A stretch of DNA of 64,000 bases from Lamellibrachia satsuma (Eukaryota; Annelida; Polychaeta; Sabellida; Siboglinidae): assembly GCA_033239005.1 (NCBI GenBank), contig BSQZ01000040.1, positions 70,099 through 134,098 of the forward strand, given 5' to 3'. This document shows positions 59,609 to 64,000 of the stretch, piece after piece. Each line of letters opens with the position of its first letter. Position 1 is the stretch's first letter. Below the pieces are notes generated by a model, which had not been told where the DNA came from, did not search any database, and was given only the letters and a program-made list of their open reading frames with translations. The translations under genes were made by a program, and so were the position numbers.

Positions 59609-61007
59609 TTCCTCCCACACTTTTTTTTGTTCAAAACAACATGTTGTTTTTAACACAACAATTAAAAAAAAACTTAAAGGAAAGGTCAGTTTGATTTTGC
59701 TACCGTACGTCTAAACAACGACTTTGCTAGAATACAATGAAAGTATACCTTCACTAAAACAGACAATATGTCTTTGACATACGAGAAATATAAACGTTAG
59801 TACTTATACATGTACCACACAATGTACAAAGAATACAGCATCGGTAGTCGTGTGCATTTTACAAAGTACCGTAAAACAAACGTCGGTACATACATGCATC
59901 ATACAAAGTACTAGAATAAAACATCGATAATCACATGCATGTTACAATGCACCAGAAAATACACAGACACTGAACAAACGCAAATGATCATGTAGAATAT
60001 ACGTTCTACTCTATCCAGCACTGATAAAAACGCCGATTAAACAAATCAATGTCCGTTGGCATATAATCTAGTGCGTATCAATAATACACAGTTGTATCTA
60101 AAAGCTACATAAACAATCATAAAATGATGCTTCACAATGTTAGGATAAATGCAAGAATACATCAACAATCCAAACAAATCACTTCATGTGCTACAATAAG
60201 TATGTCGATATCTTTAACAGCTAGAGCGGTTTCGACATGGTCTCTCTCTCTCACGTTACGACATGGATTCTCTGTCCATTTGTGACACAATTTCAGTACT
60301 CGACACAGTACTCTTATAAAGCATTCCAACCAGCACGAACAAACACAATATAACAATTGCTACAGTAGAGGATACATGTACCGGATACGTTTACCACATT
60401 AGAAAAGTACCACTGGAGACTAGCGAAAGTCAGAATACGCATTAATTCCTGTCTGTTTAAGCAAATCCTTTGTTAGAAAACCTAATTCTAACTATGCCTT
60501 TTGTGTTTCACTTGTAAACCAATAATATTCTCACGAAACTTCACTAGCTGATCATGGGTTTTAGCTAATTACTGAAAGCATTTGGTTTACCGAAGTTAAT
60601 AAATACGCTAGTTTCGTCGGCTGTAGAGTCGCACTAACGTTGGCATTCACGAACGTCGATGTCGGTCGCTGGTCCAAAGAATGTTTTTGACAATAAATCG
60701 AACATGTCGCGTAATCCTCGTTATACCGTGCACTGTATATCGGGATGGACATTTGTCTTTTTAATTTCAGCGATACGTATACTCTTAGACTCAACTGTCG
60801 CGTCTGCTACGTCGTGGATCGAGTCATGTCGCCAGTCACCAATTTGAAACGTTGCATTTTAAAGCGTAATCCCGGGATTTCGGTCGGCGTTGCTATCGTA
60901 ATGATAACTACCCATGTCGCCATGTTGTAAGATTCTCGCTTCTCTTAAGGGCGCGTGCATTCGTTGAGAATACTCACAGTTGTGTAGTAATTGTCTTTGT
61001 CGCTCGC
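59609..61007 (-). mobile_element. Internal remnant of Ty3-like element B
   Basis: Lies between two related LTRs and has no gag or pol. Near 60,930 an ORF starts MATWVVIITIATPTEIPGL. Near 60,230-60,400 a frame gives a membrane segment (AIVILCLFVLVGMLY) with a short charged tail, similar in layout to the membrane ORF of element A. Heavily deleted and broken. Confidence 0.6.
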
Positions 61008-61809
61008 CAGATCGTCTAGCTGCTTACTGATAATACCGCAGACGATCAGATCGGTATAATAAGCCGTGAACGCATCTTCCAGGTTCGCAAGATTTTATTA
61101 ACGCAGAAGTGTAGATCGTACAACATAGACTGGTCTCTCTACCACTGTTCTTGTGTCTCCCATTTAACATTTAAAAGTCTTCAATAAATTTAGTTTTCTA
61201 ATGGTAAGGTAGGTATGGGCCGGCGTGGCCCATCCTTGCCGATAATTTTTAGTCCAAATTGAACGAGCTGCGTGGTAATTTAGATCGCGCGCACCCGTTG
61301 CTTTATGAGTCTATTTCTGGCCTATTTATACCAGAGCTTTCTGAAGAACCCCGCCTCAGTGGAGGCGCGGTTAACCATTTTAGGAAATCGAGAAAGCCGT
61401 TATTGGCCGATGTCCATATACAACCGTCATCCCCGTACATGCTGGAAATGACCGTCGTATGCAAGGTATCGGGTCACCTTCTGAACCTCCCCAGGACTGG
61501 AGACCTTCTTGTGTCCTTGGGGACGGTCAGTTGCCAACTAAACTAGTTTCTCATGGCCTGCATTCTAAATCGGGTAAACATTTCTCCCGTTTGACAGTCC
61601 AGTTATTATTACAGTCGGGGCGACTCTACCCCTCCCTACTGTGTATACTAAACAATAAGCAAAGCTGCAAACTGGCCAGAAACTAGCGTGCCTTACATAA
61701 GTTGTATCAACCTGGGTTTTCTTTATGCTAGCGTTAAATCATTGATTAAATATGTCTGCAATGACCACTATCTCTGTTCTTACAATTTTAGGCTGACCAA
61801 ACCTTACAT
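61008..61809 (-). mobile_element. LTR (3' LTR of element A)
   Basis: Starts TGTAAGGTTTGGTCAGCC after the purine tract GGGTTGGGAGGAA, has AATAAAATC near its far end, and ends near CTGGCGAGCGAC (about 61,000). Position and polarity fit the 3' LTR of the element whose pol lies at the right. Confidence 0.75.
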
Positions 61810-62486
61810 TCCTCCCAACCCATTTTTGTTAAAAACAAACGTCCGGATAGTTTGTTTTTAACACAAACACGAAATACTGATAAGGAGGGTCAGCTGTCAA
61901 TACAGTTGAACACTGGTCATTTCGATTTGGTCTACCGTATCGTTGTAGAGTGACCTTTGCATCCTATCAGTTGTGCAATTGTGTCCGCAATTTCTAAACT
62001 ATCCGTGGATATAGTCGGTACCGCAGAAACCATCGGTACTTACAACAATCAAAAGTGTATTTAAATGCAATTCCAACTCTCTACATAATACAGATAACGT
62101 ACGCTTCACTCAGTCATCGTAAAGATGCTGTTCCATCAGGCGTTGGCCTGGGCGTAAAGATAAAACATGAATAGGTCTGTTATGCGACCTAGCCAAACTT
62201 AGCAACCGTAAAAAGGATGCTGAACAAACTACATAAGAAAAATGTATATAATTACTACTGTGGCCACCTATTTTTTTGAGAAAAATGCGCAATGAGTGTG
62301 CCAAAGCACAGCACTTCGTCTTTTAAGAAAAATAAATGCTTACAATTAGCGAATTTGAGCACGTGCTCAACCTGTTCAGTTCTCATCAACTGGGGCTGAT
62401 CGCCACGCGTCAGGTAGACTGACGGTTGCAGTGGCGTCGCCTGTTTGTGTCACATGCGAAACTGTAGCGGGACTTTCCACGCTAAT

Positions 62487-62819
62487 TTATGAACGAATTG
62501 ACCGTTTCATACACAAGGTAGGCGCCGTAATTTTCTGTTTCTTGTACAACAGTATTACCACGTAGACAACCACGGCAACGAGACATAATATAAAAATTAT
62601 TGCAACAGTCCAGGATACATGGCCTGGGTAGCTACCCCATATAATGGTGTTACCCAGTAAATCATCGGACAATTTATCTAATTTTATGTTCTTTACTTCG
62701 CCCATAGCTTGCCAATTTGCTACAAATCGCTTTGTGTCCGATCCACCGAGTACAATAAGACCGTCACTATTCACCCGCGTAAGTCTGCGTGTTACGTCGC
62801 GAACGTTCAGTCGGAGCAT
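62487..62819 (-). CDS. Envelope-like membrane-anchor ORF of LTR element A (C-terminal part)
   Basis: 110 codons. The end has a single strong hydrophobic segment (VAIIFILCLVAVVVYVVILL) preceded by polar sequence and followed by a short basic tail. Placed after pol and before the LTR, this is the position of an env-type third ORF in Ty3 retroelements. It is much too short for a full glycoprotein, and no receptor-binding or fusion region can be identified. Function is inferred only from position and the membrane anchor. Confidence 0.55.
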   Translation of the reverse strand: MLRLNVRDVTRRLTRVNSDGLIVLGGSDTKRFVANWQAMGEVKNIKLDKLSDDLLGNTIIWGSYPGHVSWTVAIIFILCLVAVVVYVVILLYKKQKITAPTLCMKRSIRS

Positions 62820-62829
62820 CGGGGTGGTG

Positions 62830-63322
62830 GGGTAGTGTCACAGGGTAGGTTGACGCGTGTGTCGGTGTCTTGTTACTGAATGACAGGTATGCGCCCTAAT
62901 CGGTTCAGTCATTAGTATAAGTATTTGTTTTTCTACTCATGTTCTGATTTTAGAGCAAACTTATGTGTGTTCAACCAGTGGAGCAGTATAAGGTTTGTTT
63001 CTGAATATATGTATACGTGTGTGTGATTATTGTGTAAAGGCCATGACTAAAGCAATGCATTCTTGCCTCAGCGCGTTTCTGCAAGAACTCTGTGGGCGCC
63101 TCGCTCTTCCGTTTTCTGAGGTGTTTAATTTCAAGGTCCGCCTCGAGTCCATCATCAGACTGGTCTGCAGCCAGCTGTCCGCGTCGGGACAACTTCCTTA
63201 GCATGCGGGTCCCATGTTTACGTGGCGTTGTGTGTGTTGTCACACGTGATTGTCTCAGAGGATGGCTCCTGTCCTCGTTGTGGCCCAGACGATAACGAGA
63301 CGGCTGGTCGCGACTATCTGGG
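62830..63322 (-). other. Element A DNA between pol and the membrane ORF
   Basis: An overlapping frame (62,971-63,426) is open, but its protein has no recognisable motif. About 500 bp is too short for a normal env gene, so an internal deletion is likely. Confidence 0.45.
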
Positions 63323-64000
63323 TCATCCAGATGGGGTGCCTGGTGCTGTACCGCGTTGTGTAGTGTGGCCACTTTGTCCCAGATGGTAATTAGACGACCC
63401 GTTGGGATCAACGGGATCAGCGTCATGGGGTGTGTCTGACCTCGTACGGCGTGGTTGGGCCGGCCGGGCTTGTTTACGTACGGGTCGAGGATTGCAGGTG
63501 TCCCAGTTTTGATTCGGGTCTACTATTCTGACTTTCTCCGCATTGAGAACTTTTGACTTTCCCGTCTGCTGATTGTGGACATAAATAACAGGGCCTCGGA
63601 CTCGTGTGACGGTCCATCTAGGATTCCACCTGGCAGTTAATGTTAAACGTTCTTCGGATTTAATCATTACTGAATCTCCGGGCGAAATATCGTGTGCCTT
63701 AGCTTTCTGAGCTAATCTGTCTCTGTTATGTTTACGACTGTCTTCTGTCATAGAACGAGCTATCTTTAACGCTGTAGCTAGCGTGTCCAACCGATTCCCA
63801 AATTCGTTTTCATTGGAAGCGCGTAATGCCTTCTGCATAGGCATTCGTAAATGTCTGCCTGTCATTAAAAAATGCGGCGTGTAACCAGTTGTCGTCGAAA
63901 CGGACGCACGATATGCCAATAGAACATCATTTAACACCTCTTCCCATCGGGAGGGTTGATTGTTTACAGCCTTCTGGATCATCTGTTTAAGAGTCCTGTT
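63323..64000 (-). CDS. Ty3/Gypsy-type integrase, C-terminal part, continuing past the window
   Basis: Open for 219 codons and onward to the right edge. Contains TLKQMIQKAVNNQPSRWEEV, LAYRASVSTTTGYTPHFLM and DRLAQKAKAHDISPGDSVMI, the end of the catalytic core and the C-terminal domain of Ty3-type integrase. A basic Pro-rich tail follows. The catalytic D,D-35-E residues lie mostly outside the window. No chromodomain is seen. Confidence 0.9.
   Translation of the reverse strand, partial: NRTLKQMIQKAVNNQPSRWEEVLNDVLLAYRASVSTTTGYTPHFLMTGRHLRMPMQKALRASNENEFGNRLDTLATALKIARSMTEDSRKHNRDRLAQKAKAHDISPGDSVMIKSEERLTLTARWNPRWTVTRVRGPVIYVHNQQTGKSKVLNAEKVRIVDPNQNWDTCNPRPVRKQARPAQPRRTRSDTPHDADPVDPNGSSNYHLGQSGHTTQRGTAPGTPSG

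Overview
This is a eukaryotic, almost certainly marine-invertebrate nuclear window. It is AT-rich, with genes split into short exons by GT-AG introns and heavy loads of LINE, Ty3-type LTR, MITE, SINE-like and minisatellite DNA. The protein families (CAMSAP, peroxisomal acyl-CoA oxidase, a chitin-binding peritrophin-type exon) and the repeat types fit a metazoan such as a mollusc, annelid or other invertebrate. I cannot name the species.

Left third (about 2.6-19.4 kb, minus strand): most of a CAMSAP/Patronin gene (microtubule minus-end protein). Exons 1-10 are clean and phase-consistent from an ATG at 19,406-19,408 through the CAMSAP-type CH domain, except for one in-frame TGA in exon 7. The second half (coiled coil, GFFI motif region and basic linker) is recognisable, but several indels and stops break it. 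The C-terminal CKK domain is not seen and probably lies beyond the left edge. Introns carry hAT-, pogo- and other MITE-like elements, LINE tails and four tandem arrays. The left 2.1 kb holds a hAT element with an 8-bp target duplication inserted inside an older MITE.

Middle (19.4-30.8 kb): an intergenic spacer built largely of decayed non-LTR retrotransposons in both orientations. The last one ends about 130 bp before the next gene's start codon.

30.8-45.5 kb, plus strand: a complete acyl-CoA oxidase gene of 14 exons ending in Ser-Lys-Leu-stop, a type 1 peroxisomal targeting signal. Ten of its exons are intact. Exon 4 has an apparent 1-nt frame break. Exon 5 has a 7-nt deletion and a Trp-to-stop change. 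The gene is transcribed divergently from CAMSAP. Introns hold an LTR, a (CA)n tract, a LINE, a tRNA-derived SINE and a TTAA-flanked MITE.

Right third (45.5-64 kb): gene-poor. It holds a foldback MITE, a fourth copy of the left-end MITE family, a 69-bp and a 29-bp tandem array (both open over long stretches), LINE remnants, a direct duplication of about 420 bp, one terminal exon of a chitin-binding-domain gene (minus), and two tandem minus-strand Ty3-like LTR elements. One of these has an integrase end and a short membrane-anchor ORF that runs toward the right edge.

The genes here do not form a pathway: CAMSAP is cytoskeletal, ACOX is peroxisomal fatty-acid oxidation. I found no convincing new biological system. 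The most unusual signals are exon- and reading-frame-associated minisatellites, the duplicated CAMSAP exon, and the pattern of lesions in two otherwise well-preserved genes.
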